A DNA stretch of 64,000 nt from Riptortus pedestris (GCA_019009955.1 CM032233.1:67576501-67640500); one strand, 5' to 3'. Shown: positions 11,461 through 23,527, numbered from the stretch's first letter. Notes: generated by a model not told the origin, from the letters alone. Numbers and translations are program-made.

Positions 11461-13401
11461 GCTTGTGATAAATGTATTGGCTAGACGTTCAAAATATTAT
11501 TACAACGTGTCACCAATGTTAACTCATTGTCCAATAACTCCCGACAGTCGAGACAAATGAGGACCATGCGAGTGATAAATAAGTCATCCCGGCAGATTTT
11601 GTGGTTTTCCACTTATTGGGATGACTCGAATATGTCGCCTATTGATATAAGAGCACAGAATGCTAATTTCATGAGTTGGTGTGGGGGTGTACTATTGGCT
11701 AAAAATATAAACAACCCGATTAGTATTAAAGCTTAACTTTATGAAAGTAAATTCATCGTGAAACTCCCGTTTAGTAAGAAAAGCTGAATCCAGACGTATA
11801 AGCAATATGTGATTGTGTGTGGGTACACCTAAAGGTTAACCTACTATTATGATTTCCAATTATAGTTTAATTTTAATTTGTATTAAAATAAATGAAACTC
11901 AATTAAGTCTTCTTACGATAATCGGGCGAGTTAGCTACAGGTTAACCTTCTTTTTAATTCTGGATGAAATAGAGGATTGTATTGGTGGTGCCCTTGCTCA
12001 TGGTGGAATCTAACCTGAGATATTAGGTTAGAATTTTTAAAGGTTAAGAGTTGATGACCGTTGAGATATTATATTATGATGGGCGATTAAAAAAATAACT
12101 ATCAATTATGCCAAATAATAAAATAAAGTTTTTTGATTATTATTACAAAACAACGTTTAATTTTCATGAACTACTATTTTTTATTTGTGCTTACAGTCAC
12201 TTTAGTTCAATATTTTACAATTGTTAGGTTTTTAAATTTTTTTATTTGTATTCTATTTTCTTTTTTAACATTCTGAACTGAATGTTACTAACAACTTTAA
12301 GGCCTAGAACTAAACGCCTATGACCAATCAGAGTTAGATACCCCATTTTTTGTTGGAAAATTCCGTTATACTGTTTTATTGAGAAGTTAAACATGTTATT
12401 TGTAGAACCATTTAGAGAAAAACATCTGGCGTTAAACTTCTGTTCCTCTCGACAAAAAAAAACAATGGTAAGGAATTAAAAATATTGTATCTCAAGGAAA
12501 ATAAATATAGACTAATTAAGTATTCCTTAACGTTTTGACTAAGGACTATAAATATGGAATGTGTTTTTAAAAAGGAAGGCCCATTTTAATGATGAGCTTA
12601 AAAGGGATGTTCACAAAGTGAGCTTTATAAATTACTTTTTTAATTTGCCGGCATTAACATTCCGTTACGTAGACATAGGAGTCTTTGCATAATGAGTCTT
12701 TATTTGTCCTTATGGGATTTTAAATATGTATGAATATAAAAAGAGATCAGTGTCTGTGTCATTCAGTTCCACTTCGCCCTTTTTTTTTCGTCAACAAATT
12801 GTCGAATAAGCTATAAAAATATGTTTTTGTCATGTATTTTGACCCTCAGATTATAGTGTGAACATATTTGAGTTATTAAAATAAATCACTAAAATAATTT
12901 TTCACAGTCTTAGTAATAGCACTTTATTGTTTTATAATTCCATCTCATTGCAGAAAGTTGCGACTTTACATTAACTCAGTAGTAAAAAAAAATAACTTTT
13001 AATAAAATATATTAGCACTTTTAAACATGCCACAGAAACTGAAACACAAGTGTGCAAACAATTAAATAAATAATGAAAGTTATAGTGAATGGATTAATAA
13101 GGAGAACTGTACTGGAAGGATGCTAAGTTGACATTCCAGTACATTCTATTTTGTACTTCACCGTTTCATTGCGCAAACAAGGATTGAAATTTAAGTTGAC
13201 CGTGATATTTTTAATAATTATTTTAACTGCAAAATAAGTAATTATTAAAGACAACATCGTATCGAACACTCAGTATATAAAGGACTTTAGTAGTAACAAT
13301 AATCTTGATTTGTTTTTTTTATTTAATATTTTTTTAAATAAAATTTATTATAAGATAAGAAAATCAATGAGCTACCTACACTACGTCTTTAATTTAGACA
13401 T
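11461..13401. other. Unassigned AT-rich stretch
   Basis: No family or gene is recognised. The 69-codon frame at 11527-11736 has no known motif. Confidence 0.5.
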
Positions 13402-13644
13402 GGGGCTCAGGTTAGCCAAATCAGTTAAAGCGTTGACTTTAATCTCACCTGGTAAACCTAGAGTGGCGAGTTCGATTCTCGCTTGGGCATTAGGAATTTA
13501 TTTAGTGACAGAATTCATTCATTATTCACTATTCATTCATTTTATTTTCCATAGTTCCACCCTGGCTAGAAATGGGTGGTAGATTAGATAATCCGTCCCA
13601 ATTAGCCTTATTTGCAAAAAGTGGACTTTAATAAATAATAATAA
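13402..13644 (+). mobile_element. tRNA-derived SINE, copy 2
   Basis: Starts GGGGCTCAGGTTAGCCAAAT, with the B box at GGCGAGTTCGATTCTCGC. The tail reads TGCAAAAAGTGGACTTTAATA and then an imperfect (AAT)n. It is close to the copy at 40142 and is a near-complete element. The 90-codon frame crossing it is a shadow of the SINE. Confidence 0.9.
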
Positions 13645-15224
13645 TATAAACATAAATCTTATATATTTGTTAGATTGATTCCATAGAAAGTCTTTAGTAA
13701 ATGCCTTATATAAATAATATTAAAAAGAACAAATCGTCTTTGTTTATTAGTAGTAAAGTCATTTTAGTTAGTAAGTGTTTGAAGGAGGGCAAATACTTCG
13801 CATTTTGAGATTAAAATAAATAACACATACAAAATAATGTTTTTATTAAATAAAATAAATTTAATTGATGAGTATTCTTAAGTAGGAAATATTTTTTTCT
13901 TCAGTGTACCTAAGGCTTAACCTTTTTCTCAATTTACCTAAGTAGGTTTTTTTGAGGGGTTTTACAAGGCACTTGGGTGGTTTTATTTCGGCACTTGGAA
14001 TGAAACAGATTTATAAAATGGCATGTTGAAAATCCCTTTATTTTGAGATTTTTTACAATAAACAGAGCGTCCATTTCAGTAATACAAACTTTAATTAATT
14101 AGAAGAAATATTTTTTTTTGTAAAATAAGCCTCTTACGTTTTTCAAACTGACTGTTTACTCCTTTAAAGATAAGGTAACGTATGGAACCGTTTCTATATC
14201 AAAATGCATTGTTCTTTTCATTGAAAACCCACCTTTATTTTTAAGTCTAATAGCCTTTCAGCTAATTTATAACATGAAAAGGTAATTTTGAAAGAATCTT
14301 AAGAAGGAATATCTCCAAAATGGTTGAGAACCATACCTTAGTTTATAAAACACTTTTGGTAACAAGTAAGAACGAAATCTACTCCTAAAGTTGGCACACT
14401 TCATCAACAGAGCGTCCCAGACACGATGTTCCAAGCTGGTATCTTCGTAACCGTTTGAGGTAAATTAGAGAGATTTTTTTTTTCTGTTGTTTTTTAAATA
14501 ATACCTGCGCACAGGAGTAAAAATTTGTTTGAAGCTTAATAATGGGGTATGTCGTGTTTTGTGCTTAGCTTTTTATCTACTAAAAATAACGGTGAAATAC
14601 GTTCTTGAATACGACAATAAATAATGAAGCTATGACTATAAAGAAGTTGAGATGATATGCAGAGTAAGTTAAGAAATCGGTTGTAGTTTTGTTCTTATAA
14701 AGATGAGTTTCATACTGACATGAATATTTACAATGCAGAAACGTATTTTTTGCTCTTATAATTATTCACTTGTAATAAAACAAAAAAAATCGTTTAAATT
14801 GTAGTTAATATAACCTGACTATTTGTATTAGAAAAAAAAATCTCATATTAATATAAAACAGATTGTGCACTTATTACATTAAAGAATTGATTGGTATTAT
14901 TAAAAAATGTTTCAAAAATAGAAACAAGACAAAGCATGTGATTTGAGATGGTCTAGTAGCCAGTCCATTCATCACTCAAGAAACTTTCATTCTCTAACTA
15001 GGTAAAAAATCACGAACTCGTGTATCCTGAAATGCGACCTTGACAATATTTCGAGAGCCCCGTTTTTATCTGGGACACTGTATATTTTTGTAAGCGAATA
15101 TCCAAATGACATATTTCAAAGTTTGATGTAGATCTGTTACCATTGGAGTCTGAAGTGAGTACACTTTTAATTGGTGGGGGCAGAAGGAAACGATCTTATA
15201 AAGGAATTTCCCTATTTTTAAAAA
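13645..15224. other. Unassigned stretch
   Basis: No family is identified. TCTGGGACACTGTATA at 15069-15084 resembles one end of a TIR element, but no matching left end was found. Two similar phrases (ACAGAGCGTCC at 14064 and 14409) are too short to call a repeat. Confidence 0.45.
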
Positions 15225-15560
15225 GGTTGTAGGCATTCTTAGATTCTGTGGAGAGGGGTGGGCAGTGAAACAAAGATTAGGACGGTCGGATTAGCTTATC
15301 GGAGCCTTTAGCCGAATTAGGTTACAGAGAGCTAATTATCGGTTGGCTGGTGGTGGGGGCGGGGGTTGACAAAAGCAATTGTCAGCAGTGGGAGGCCTGA
15401 GAGGGCATACTTTGTCCCTGGCTAACCACGTTATCACGGCCTAACGCAATTAGCTGGCTGCACACTCTACCGCTGCTGGGACTTGGTTTGGACAAGAACC
15501 TTACTTCTACCCGAGACCGTGTCCACTCCTCGCTTGTCCCATTAGCCAAACTCAATAATC
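15225..15560. promoter_or_regulatory. GC-rich island, candidate conserved noncoding element
   Basis: About 330 bp with much higher GC than the flanks and no match to any repeat here. By eye it holds homeodomain-type cores (GCTAATTATC at 15332, GCAATTAGC at 15447), a Runt-type TAACCACG at 15424, and a symmetrical TGACAA-n6-TTGTCA at 15367-15384. Such motifs occur by chance; the case rests on composition and uniqueness. The 64-codon frame through it has no recognised domain. Confidence 0.35.
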
Positions 15561-16118
15561 GACTACATTTTATCATTGTTAAAAATCCAAATTATGAAGT
15601 CAAATTATAGGAAAGACTAATTCGATTATATCGCCCCCTAAAATTCGTTCTATCTTCACGGAATCGGAAAAAAATGCTTGTAACGTAAGCATTCTTCATT
15701 GATTTCCAATGCCACTTGAACAATTCGTAGTCAGAAGAAAACAAATAGTCCTGCCAGAATAATTTAACTTTATTCTCTAGACGTAAAATTTCATCGGGCT
15801 TAATTTTCATCCTCTGGTTTTGATGAGATACGATGTCTATGGTTAAAGAGGTTTCTGTAAATAAGCTTGATCCAAACACACACTTCAAGGGAATAACAAG
15901 CAAATGACTGAATAGAAAGGGGATTTTAACTATGCAATGAACAACGTATTATTTAGTGCTTATGTTAATACAGTCATCATATTTCCCCAGAAAACCAGTT
16001 TTACTTCAACCCGCCAACGAAAGTTAACACATTTACAATAATTACAAAATTTTGGAGAGATGAACCAGGATTTTCCATAAGTCATGAGAATTTTGAAGTT
16101 GACTTACATAATATAGCT
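15561..16118. other. Unassigned stretch
   Basis: A 103-codon minus-strand frame (15592-15903) has ordinary composition, with charged and aromatic residues, but I recognise no family and see no supporting splice context. It is the least repetitive unassigned open frame in the window. Confidence 0.4.
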
Positions 16119-17059
16119 TTTTTTTTTTTTAATATTTATTCGTTTATTTGCAACAACATATTTAAATATTACAAGCAAATAATATAAATGATAATAAGAA
16201 TGGCTTGATTATTGACTCGAGTTGGGAAGTTGTCCATTGACAATACCCACAATGGGGGGAACATTATTGTATTATAAGGAGTTATACTGTGCACTACACG
16301 AGAAAATCTCCTGGCCACTAACGCTTCAGACGTCGCCTTGGGTTTTCTGGAATATGGTTAGATGAAAGTGATTCGACTAAAGGATTAGGATGTGCGGGAA
16401 GGAGAGCATGAAATTTCTGATATCGGGATTTGGCGGGATAAAGGAATGTTGAGGTCGTTATGGAGAGTTAAATTGGATACGTAAAATGGGGAACCTCTAG
16501 TTTTGCGGAGTATTCTGGATTGGAGGGTTTGGATTTTGTAGGACTTTGAACGTTTAGTGGAACCCCAAAGTTCAAGTCCGTATGTCCATATTGGTCCGAG
16601 TACTGTCGTATAAATCAGTCATTTGTTGTGTAGTGATAGTTTAGATCTGTTGTCAAGTAGTCTTAGTAGAAGTCTACACTGTCGATTCACTTCTTGTCTT
16701 TTTAATGTGATGTGGGGTTTCCAAGTTATTCACTTGTATAATGTGAGTCCTAGATACCTAAATTGTGGTTTTTGAGGAATTAGTGCGCTATTGAGTGTAA
16801 CTGGAGGGCAAATGGAACGTCGGAGGGTAAATATTACATGGCTTGATTTGCTGCTGTTTACCTTCATCCTCCATTGAGTCAGCCAGGATTCTAGCAAAGT
16901 TAGGTGTCCTAGTAAAGACGCGGATGCCATATTTGGGTCTGAGTTGGACGTCAAGATTGCAGTATCATCTGCATACGTGAGAAGGGAAGTTTCGGGATGT
17001 GATTGGAAGTCGGCAGTATAGGTAAGGAATAAGAAAGGACTTAGGACGCCCCCCTTAAT
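16119..17059 (-). pseudogene. Jockey-type LINE, 5'-truncated inverted copy
   Basis: This is the same family as the copy at 55467-56780, on the opposite strand. The frame at 17059-16730 covers the last RT motifs: GVLSPFLFLTYTAD, the catalytic LLTYADDTAIL, SWLTQWRMKVN and RYLGLTLY. It begins just after the PQG motif, so the copy is truncated inside the RT. Downstream homology continues through PIWTYG-type sequence and the 3' untranslated region to an A-rich end (poly-T on the plus strand, 16119-16131). A stop after RYLGLTLYK replaces the aspartate codon of the sister copy. It supplies no function. Confidence 0.9.
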
Positions 17060-18019
17060 TATAGCTAAATTATAAAAATATAACAAAGTCGTGAAAATGA
17101 AAGATAAAAGTACTTTTTATATATAGTTTAGATTAGGAAGCTGCCTTAGCTATTTTTAAGGAGAATAACTTACCTTCATGTTTAGAAGGCCCTTCTGCTT
17201 GAATTGCTGAGAAATACGACATTCAATTGCTCAAGTAGGTACATTTCCAAGAAATCTGAGAATGTTTGAAACCTCTACCCAAAAAAAATCTTTCTTGTAT
17301 ATCTAGAGGAAACCCCTCTACTTAGAGTTTCATTTCCTTGAAGAATTGTTATTTTTTGTTTAGTACATTAATATTTGTTGTATTAACAGTTTTTAATTGT
17401 TTGAGACCAGAACTAAATACATTTTATATCATTTAATGTAAATACGTATGGTTAAAAATATATAATTGTTAGTTTTTTTATGCCTCCTCCATTAGTAAGT
17501 ATCCTTGTTAGTTATTTTTTATATGAAATTTGAAAGCTATCAGAACAAAACAAAAGTGTTTTGTAATTACAAATAATTAAATTTATAAATTTCTTTTGGG
17601 CATTAATTACAAAATTTTAAATTTTTCTAGGGTACGGAAATAATATATTAGTGCTAAGAGCCTATTTGTCACATATCGAAATATCGATAATGAAATTAGT
17701 AAAAAAAAAATCATAACTTGTAGTTTCAGTTCAAAAACTGTGTTTACAAAAACTCTCTCGTAGACATTCATGGTCCATGTCATGTTTTTATAATTTACCA
17801 ACGCTTCGCTAGTGATGCAGCAGGAGTTTTCTGTATGTGTTAATATTAGAATAAAAGAATGTATGATTTAAAAGAAGTACGAATAAAAAGAAATTAATAT
17901 TTCTATTTGATTATAAAATGTCTCAAATTTGGTCAAAATGTTTTTCAATAAAAACATCGACACTGAGGTACAACATCGTTGGAGCAAAAGGTTTATGTCA
18001 TGAGATTATTAACAAGGAT
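17060..18019. other. Unassigned AT-rich stretch
   Basis: No gene or repeat family is recognised. Confidence 0.5.
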
Positions 18020-18095
18020 AAGTCCGTCACGCTGGTGTCAGGTACACGCATCTGATTTCTAACCTGTTGGAATATTAGGCTTATGACTTCGTCCC
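18020..18095 (+). repeat. HEL1 5' terminus, fragment
   Basis: AAGTCCGTCACGCTGG and the following CATCTGATTTC match the element start, but the body is lost. It lies about 280 bp upstream of another HEL1 start in the same orientation. Confidence 0.6.
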
Positions 18096-18299
18096 ACAAT
18101 TTATTTTCTATTTACCCCGTAACGAGAAGCCTGAGTAAACTGGTCTTGAAATTTATGCTAGACACGTGATATTCATTCATGCAATTACTTTAAGTGAATG
18201 TCGTACTGAGAAATGGGTGTTTACTAAAGTGTGGAAAGTAAAAAAAAATAAAATAGCTCGATTACTATTAGAGTCAAAGAAAACCTACATAGACCAACA

Positions 18300-19005
18300 A
18301 AAGTCCGTCACGCAGGCGCTGCGTAAACTAAGCAGATTTCCAACGTGAAGTTTTACAATAGAGAAATCTGCCTAATAACAACTGTAGTAGTAAGAAACCT
18401 CTAAACCTAAAACATTATTTAGGGCGTAATAACCAAGTAGTTTCTAGCCCCAAAAAACAGTTAACCTAACCTCTAAACCTATTCACGAGGGACGAATAGT
18501 TATGGAAACGGCCGCCAGAGCTCTCTGCGGAAAGTCCGAACATAGCCTACTGGTGACCACACGCAGAATACAAATGCAAATATCTCGGTTAATATTCAAG
18601 ATAGAGAATAAATGTATATAACAATATTTATAGTAAATTTAATTTTCGATAAAATTGATTCTGTACAATTTTTCGGTCCAACGTATAGTAACGGAGATAT
18701 TTCGAATTTTCGAAAATCCTCCCCTCTAAACCCCCCCTCTCACTGGTCCGATTTCAGCCGTTAACGAACTTGATCTTTCTTTTTACATAAAACGACTAAA
18801 TATCGAATTTGGTAACGATCAAACAAAAATTGCGACCGCTAGAGCGGTAACAGACAAATATATATATATATATATAGAGTTTTGAACGGACATCATTTTC
18901 GTCATCTCCTGGGTAGGATCGATGGACATTTGAAGAAAAATTTCGCAAATTCCGTCACGAGTACAACCTCAATAGCAGATTTCCCTTAAGGGAAAAATGC
19001 TAAAA
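18300..19005 (+). mobile_element. HEL1 copy, GC-block subfamily
   Basis: A full copy of about 705 bp, from AAGTCCGTCACGCAGGCGCTG to TTTCCCTTAAGGGAAAAATGCTAAAA. The 5' body holds a GC-rich block at 18487-18560 (GGAAACGGCCGCCAGAGC) that also occurs, inverted, in the copies at 20498, 32635, 34431 and 44238. This defines a subfamily. The microsatellite is (TA)n at 18859-18877. A C-tract lies at 18730-18737. Confidence 0.85.
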
Positions 19006-19137
19006 GTAGGACATTACACTTCGGAGTAGATTGATTACCTACCATCTTTCAATCCGAATCACAATTGCGTAGATATAGCTATTATAAATTAGCTGCATAC
19101 CCAGTTAGGAATGGTAGATGAGTACATTGACACTCAA

Positions 19138-20046
19138 AAGTCCATCAAGCTGGGGCTGCGTAAACTAAGCAGATTTCCCATGTGCTGGTATAATACATTT
19201 GTGATATCATCATAAACATATTCCCTATATCTGTGAAAAAAAAAAAACCGATGAGCAGAAGGCACTGGGGGGGGGCTCGTCACTGAAGGCTGAAAATAAG
19301 ATTGCACGAATAACTCGCTTAACACTTACGAGTTACGAAAAATGCATAGTACAACAATTGCAAATCATCAATAGTTTAACAAGATTGGTCCTATAACACT
19401 TTAATATCCTACTTTAAATAACGGAAATATTTTAAATTTTCGAATCCCCCCCCCCTCCGACCTCTATATCCTCACTATTACGTGTCCGATTTTTTTTTCA
19501 ATCACAAATATAATATTTAGTGTTGGCTGAAACAGTTAAATGTTAACTATCAAATAAACATTTTCGAAACTAGAACGTAAAATCTTAATTCATAACGTCA
19601 TCGCATAAGGAATTTGCACGTATCTCGCATAATAAAAGTCTCTTGAAAACAAATATCGTATTTAAGCTTATAATAAAGTGGTTCGTCATAAAACTGAGTA
19701 TTACTGACATAAGTAGGGAGTGGATGTTTACTGAAGGCTGAAAGCTAAAAATTGCAAATATCATGGTGAGTATAAAAGAAAGAGAATAAATCTGTATAAG
19801 AATATTATCTAATCTATATAAGTACATTTAATTTGTAATAAGATTCGTTCTCTAACAATTTTTATACCCAACGTATAATAACGGAGGTAATTTAGTTCTA
19901 GAAATTCCACTCCGCTTACCCCCCCCCCCTCAAACTGGTCCGATTTCAAGCATTAACGAAATTGGCCTTTAGTTTTGCATGAAACACTTATATATCGAGT
20001 TTGGTTACTGCCAAACAAAAATTGCGACCACTAGAGTGCTAACAGT

Positions 20047-20112
<66 letters not shown>

Positions 20113-20172
20113 TCTATTATTATATATCTATTATCTATTGTTATATTTCCCTCAAGGGATATCTGCTAAAAC
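19138..20172 (+). mobile_element. HEL1 copy with internally duplicated core
   Basis: The start reads AAGTCCATCAAGCTGGGGCTG and the end ATTTCCCTCAAGGGATATCTGCTAAAA, over about 1,035 bp. The core is present twice: a C-tract block occurs at 19447-19455 and again at 19920-19928, each preceded by a CTGAAGGCTGAAA-like segment and an AATAACGGA motif. The block between the (TA)n tract (20050-20104) and the 3' hairpin, about 100 bp in other copies, is almost entirely deleted. Confidence 0.8.
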
Positions 20173-20314
20173 AGTGAGTTCTCTTATTAAATGTGCTCTG
20201 CAACCCCCTGTACTCTTGATACCAAACACAGATAAGCGTTTCAAATGATTAATTAATGCTGCGCTTTGTATTTTGTAGGCTAATGGATCATTAGTCAGTT
20301 TTACGGGCGATGTG

Positions 20315-20460
20315 GAGACAACAAACTTACCCTCCGGTACAGAAGGAAGAAACTAACCCACACGACTGGAAGGTCTTGGGAACAGAAGGGAAGCTCCTCA
20401 GTGCACCTGCAACCCTCATGCCATAATCGGGTAACCGCGACCAACACAATTAATTACTCA
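20315..20460 (+). repeat. Block R (alternative HEL1 5' half), isolated copy
   Basis: It shares ACAAACTTACCCTCCGGTAC, GAAGAAACTAACCC, CTCCTCAGTGCACCTG and CCATAATCGGG with blocks at 25110, 25805, 26516 and 29800 and, inverted, 23080. Here it stands alone, about 40 bp from the HEL1 copy that starts at 20498. Confidence 0.7.
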
Positions 20461-20497
20461 AAAGATTTCATTAAGGGAAATAAATGATCTAATGAAG

Positions 20498-21132
20498 TTT
20501 TAGCAGATTTCTCTTAAGGGAAATCAGCTATTGAGGTCGTACTCATGACGCGATTTTCGAAAAATTTCTTCAAATGTCCATCGATCCTACCCAGGAGATG
20601 ACGAAAATGAGGCCCCTTCAAAACTATATATATCTATATATATATTGTCTGTTAACACTCTAGCGGTCGCAATTTTTGTTTAATCTTCACCAAACTCGGT
20701 ATTTAATCGTTTTATGTAAAAAGGAAGATCAAGTTCGTTAACGGCTGAAATCGGACCAGTGGGAGGGGGGGGGTTTAAGGGGGGTTTTCAAACATTCGAA
20801 ATATCTCCGTTATTATGCATCGGATCGAATAATTGTATAGAACCAATCTTATTGCAAATTAAATTTACTATAAATATTGTTCTATGCATTTATTCTGTAT
20901 CTTGAATATTAACCGAGATATTTGCATTTGTATTCTGTGCGTTGTCGCCAGGATTCGGCTATGTTCGGACTTTCAGCCGAGAGCTCTGGCGGCCGTTTCC
21001 TTAACTATTTATTCCTCGTGAATAGGTTTAGAGGTTTCTTACTAGTACAGGTGTTATTAGGCAGATTTTTCTACTGTAAAACTTCACGTGGGAAATCTGC
21101 TTAGTTTACGCAGCCCCTGCGTGACGGACTTT
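20498..21132 (-). mobile_element. HEL1 copy, GC-block subfamily
   Basis: Left end TTTAGCAGATTTCTCTTAAGG, right end CCCCTGCGTGACGGACTTT, about 635 bp, both termini intact. The (TA)n tract is short (20625-20645). A long G-tract (20760-20783) lies in the core. The GC block GAGAGCTCTGGCGGCCGTTTCC is at 20979-21000. The flanks show no duplication. It is one of the best-preserved copies. Confidence 0.88.
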
Positions 21133-21340
21133 GATCTTATGATGCGATTTCCGAAAAATTGTCAGCACTTGTTTGGCTTCATTTGTCCATCGATTTTGCC
21201 CAAGAGAAAGCGAAATTGTCCATTTGTGTGTGTGTGTGTGTGTTTGTTTATGTATGTTTGTGTGTGTGTGTGTGCGCGTGCGTGCATTTGTGTGTGCGTG
21301 CGTGCGTGTGTGTGCGTGTGTGTGTATTTATATATATATA
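21133..21340 (-). repeat. HEL1 3' block remnant ending in a (GT)n tract
   Basis: TGATGCGATTTCCGAAAAAT, ATTTGTCCATCGATTTTGCCC and GAGAAAGCGAAA are a diverged version of the block between the 3' hairpin and the microsatellite. It leads into (GT)n at 21223-21326. It directly abuts the 5' terminus of the preceding copy, and its own hairpin is lost. Confidence 0.6.
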
Positions 21341-21720
21341 CTAGCGGACCCGGCAGACGTTGTCCCGAATGATATTTCAAGCGATTAGGATATTAAATTT
21401 GATAATATTATGTTTAAAACAAAAGCTACTTCAATATATCTCGATTATACTTTGTTATACGACAAAAGTGAATATAACAAAATTTACTCTAAATAACAAA
21501 ATAAACATCATTTATCTGCGCATATTTGCCGAAAAACCCATAGGAAACGAAATATCGCTATTTTTAATTTTAGGCCTCCCTTACAACCCCCACTCCATCT
21601 GCATAAGAAATAATAATCTGATTTGTGAATCTAAACCATCCAGAGCGTTACCCAAACGCATAAAAAAAAAATCATTCAAATCGGTCCAGCCGTTTAGGAG
21701 GACATACTCACGCACAGTAG

Positions 21721-21790
<70 letters not shown>
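21341..21790 (-). mobile_element. HEL2 Helitron-like copy (inverted)
   Basis: In element sense it ends GTCTGCCGGGTCCGCTAG followed by T, the CTRR-type Helitron 3' end beside a GC-rich potential hairpin. The body has the blocks AACGAAATATCGC, CCTCCCTTACAACCCCCACT and CCAGCCGTTTAGGAGGACAT, found in altered form in the HEL2 copies at 47597 and 52682. Its 5' end runs into (TA)n (21725-21790), which joins a HEL1 core. The 155-codon plus-strand frame here is a shadow. Confidence 0.7.
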
Positions 21791-21794
<4 letters not shown>

Positions 21795-22429
21795 GTTATC
21801 GCTCTACCAGTGGTCATTTCTTTGTGACCAAACTGGGTTCAGTGTTTTGTGTAAAACAAAAGGAAGGCTCAAATCGGACCAGGAAAGAGGCATTTGAGGG
21901 CTCTAATTACAATTAAAGCTAATTAAAATAAAATTTCCAAATATGTTTAGATCGAATGTAACGTAACTAGTCATTCATTTTACAAATTTAACTTTCTACA
22001 AATCAGAACATGCCTTATATATCATAGAAAGCCTTATTTAATGATAAGGTCACGTATATTTTTTAACGGACCGGAAGGAGAGAGTGTTTTGAGAAGTAGG
22101 AAAATAATAAATTGCATATATCTTCTTATTATGTGTCAAATCTAATAATGATTTATAAATTATGTTATTAAAAATATAATATTGTACAATTTTTATTACA
22201 TCGATTTTTTTTTACTAGTTATATATATTTTTTACATTTCAGCTATAAATTGATCTTATCTGAAATTCGTGTGATTTTCAGTTAAAGCTAGTATATCATT
22301 AAAAATCTTACTCTGAGGAAGAACTGTTATTAATGGGATAAATAGAGAATAGAATAGGGAATTAGGCTAACTGCGTAACATTCAGCAAGTGGAAAATCTG
22401 CTTCGTTTACTCAACACCTTTGAGACCGA
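21791..22429 (-). repeat. HEL1 core and 5' end fused to HEL2 at (TA)n
   Basis: TCGCTCTACCAGTGGTCATT, GTGACCAAACTGGGTT and AAATCGGACCAGG are HEL1 core. The right end, AAATCTGCTTCGTTTACTC then GAGACCGAATTTT, is a diverged HEL1 5' terminus. The 3' block and hairpin are replaced by HEL2. The right end touches the 3' hairpin end of the next copy at 22430 with no spacer. Confidence 0.65.
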
Positions 22430-22556
22430 ATTTTAGCAGATTTCCCTTCAGGGAATGCAGCTATTCAGGTTGTCTTAATGACGCGATTTTCGAAACATTA
22501 CTTCAAATGCCCATCGCTCCTACCTAATAGATGACGAAAATGAGGTCCGTTCAAAT

Positions 22557-22625
<69 letters not shown>

Positions 22626-23420
22626 TTTACCGCTCTAGCAGTCGCAATATTTTTTTATCGTTACCAAACTCGATATATAATCGTTTTATGTAAAAATGAA
22701 AGTTCAAGTTCGTCAACGGCTAAAATCGGAACAGTAGGAGAAATTTGAACATTCGAAATCTCTCTGTTATTAATATTGAATCGAAAAAACGTATATATCT
22801 CAACTTATTGCAAATGTAATCTTCTATAAGTGTTGTTCTATACATATTTTCTGTATCATGAATAATAACCGAGAAATATGGAGTTATTAGTTTTTGCCTT
22901 TGAATAAACCTCAACTCCTGCTCATGTCATATTAACGATAAGCTGTTATATCATGAACCACTTCGCACCAAAGCGTATGCATTTATTTATTTATTTACCA
23001 AGGTTAAATACCAAATATGGTTTTCATTGAAAAACGCATTGTTATTGTAATTATTACCTTACGGGAAGACTAGGTAATAATTACAACGTGTTCACGCCCA
23101 CCTAATTATAGTACCAGGGGTACAGGTGCTTAAAGGAGCTCCCATTCAGTTCTCAATACCTTACTTTCAAGAGGGTTAGTTTCTTCCTCCCGTGCTGGAG
23201 GGTAAGTTTGCTGTATCTGCAGGTCAACCTCCTAATCTTCACAAAATCAAACAAGAAAGGAACAAAAATCATTCATGAAGGAGATGCTTCTTGTCACATT
23301 TCAACCACAGCGAACTTAATCTATAATTTTATGAAACACTTAAACCGTGATTGATCACGATCAAAAGAAAATTTTCACCATAGAGCTAGAGAGAGTTTCC
23401 TCCTCCTGTAGAGTTGGTGG
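22430..23420 (-). mobile_element. HEL1-R chimera
   Basis: The 3' half is HEL1: TTTTAGCAGATTTCCCTTC, the block at 22480-22555, (TA)n at 22560-22622, then the core. After about 22925 the sequence changes to block R: CATGAACCACTTCGCACC, then 23080-23240 with AGGAGCTCCCATTCAGTTC and AGGGTTAGTTTCTTCC, inverted. It is nearly the mirror image of 24880-25375. The AAGTCCGTC terminus is absent. Confidence 0.7.
23045..23086. repeat. Perfect 15-bp inverted repeat, 12-nt loop
   Basis: TTGTAATTATTACCT (23045-23059) pairs with AGGTAATAATTACAA (23072-23086) around TACGGGAAGACT. It sits at the edge of block R. The equivalent sites at 25240 and 25895 keep one arm and the CTTCCGTAAG loop. Confidence 0.85.
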
Positions 23421-23527
23421 TTAAGGTCGTAATATCTATAGACCACGTGATAGTGGAGATTCCAATTGTTAAATGCCATCCCTACATAGCCCGTAAAACG
23501 GACTAATGATGGGGATTAGGCGAATAA

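Noticed and set aside
15060..15085. End of a TIR transposon (GGGACACTGTATA)
   Set aside because: No matching inverted end was found upstream or downstream, and the similar phrase at 59487 differs.
15592..15903. 103-codon minus-strand open frame as a gene
   Set aside because: The composition is ordinary but no family is recognised; without homology or transcript data it cannot be called. It would deserve a protein search.
21360..21827. 155-codon plus-strand open frame
   Set aside because: It covers an inverted HEL2 element and then a (TA)n tract translated as Ile/Tyr repeats; it has no protein family and belongs to a non-coding repeat.
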